This document shows, piece after piece, positions 63,807 through 64,000 of a stretch of DNA of 64,000 nt. The stretch comes from Pseudomonadota bacterium. GTDB lineage: Bacteria > Pseudomonadota > Gammaproteobacteria > Steroidobacterales > Steroidobacteraceae. The notes under the pieces were generated by a model that saw only the letters and a program-made list of their open reading frames with translations, searched no databases and was not told the origin of the DNA. The position numbers were made by a program, and so were the translations under genes. Position 1 is the first letter of the stretch, and each line of letters begins with the position of its first letter. The stretch spans positions 62,001-126,000 of the forward strand of contig JAJZUT010000002.1 of the NCBI GenBank assembly GCA_021847105.1, given 5' to 3'.

Positions 63807-64000
63807 TCAGCGCCACAGCGCGCGATAGGCGAGTCCGAGTGACATCAGCCGCTCGAGCAGCTCAGGGTATTCAACGCCGGCCGCAAGCGCCGACTCGGCG
63901 AAGTCCTCGCCTTCCTCCAGGTTGGGATTGGCGTTGGCCTCAAGCGCGTAGACCCGCCCGTCGGCGGTGAGGCGAAAATCCATGCGCGCGTAGCCGGACA
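63807..64000 (-). CDS. ATP-grasp (D-Ala-D-Ala ligase-like) protein, C-terminus only
   Basis: Only the last 64 residues are inside the window. They read ARMDFRLTADGRVYALEANA, NPNLEEGEDFAESALAAGV and end LMSLGLAYRALWR. The R-x-D-F-R...LEANANPNL pattern with the metal-binding E and N is that of D-alanine--D-alanine-ligase-type ATP-grasp enzymes. The full gene lies beyond the right edge. It is the likely first gene of the operon with unknowns B and A. Confidence 0.85.
   Translation of the reverse strand, partial: SGYARMDFRLTADGRVYALEANANPNLEEGEDFAESALAAGVEYPELLERLMSLGLAYRALWR

Overview
This window looks like a chromosomal segment of a high-GC, aerobic, motile gammaproteobacterium. The best guess is the Xanthomonadales/Nevskiales/Steroidobacterales part of the class. 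The evidence is a gcv - ubiI-like - ubiH - pepP - ygfB - zapA - 6S RNA - fau - rpiA block that keeps the order familiar from E. coli, a Vfr/Clp-type CRP protein beside coq7 - rplM - rpsI, and PlsB and DjlA. No prophage, insertion sequence or CRISPR array is visible.

Layout. 0-4 kb: the start of an aminotransferase gene (cut by the edge), motAB behind a probable sigma-28 promoter, and a porin behind a clear sigma-54 promoter. 4-13.6 kb: desaturase, YebC, peptide deformylase, DUF3014 protein, HAD and HIT hydrolases, an ornithine-decarboxylase-type enzyme, Sua5 and a large double-HtrA protease. 13.6-18.7 kb: the glycine cleavage operon gcvT-gcvH-gcvPA-gcvPB-dgkA behind a tandem glycine riboswitch. 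18.8-31.9 kb: ispG, phhB, two ubiquinone hydroxylases, pepP, ygfB, zapB-like, zapA, 6S RNA, fau, a 17-residue Lys/Ala micro-ORF, rpiA, yihY, djlA, purC, rpe and crp. 32-33.8 kb: coq7, rplM-rpsI and tRNA-Gln(CUG). 33.8-39.5 kb is an accessory stretch: a DUF1634-TauE fusion, UspA, a phospholipase-D-type cardiolipin synthase and a broken ltrA gene. 39.5-47.5 kb: pmbA, darP, purEK, an ExeA-FHA ATPase, plsB and a small hydrolase. 47.6-50.9 kb: an orphan contractile-tail sheath gene, an L,D-transpeptidase and a small unknown gene. 51-64 kb: greB, homospermidine synthase, a GST, sulfurtransferase, speA, an RRM protein, a lipoprotein with a degenerate methyltransferase fold, a UvrD-like helicase, a sulfotransferase-like protein, a Nudix hydrolase, and two unknown genes next to an ATP-grasp gene cut by the right edge.

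How genes fit together. SpeA, the ornithine decarboxylase homologue and homospermidine synthase suggest putrescine and homospermidine as polyamines. UbiH, a UbiI-like enzyme and Coq7 would supply the three ring hydroxylations of aerobic ubiquinone synthesis. The riboswitch ties glycine level to glycine cleavage. PurC, PurE and PurK are dispersed purine genes. Several housekeeping genes (coq7, purC, purE, zapB-like) have a -10 hexamer only 6-9 bases before the start codon and no Shine-Dalgarno, which suggests leaderless mRNAs.

Most unusual items: the orphan sheath protein, the self-contained 17-aa basic micro-ORF, the DUF1634-TauE and ExeA-FHA fusions, the double-HtrA protease, the decayed ltrA, and the unknown gene pair beside the ATP-grasp gene. 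All calls come from reading the sequence and family knowledge; no database search was run.
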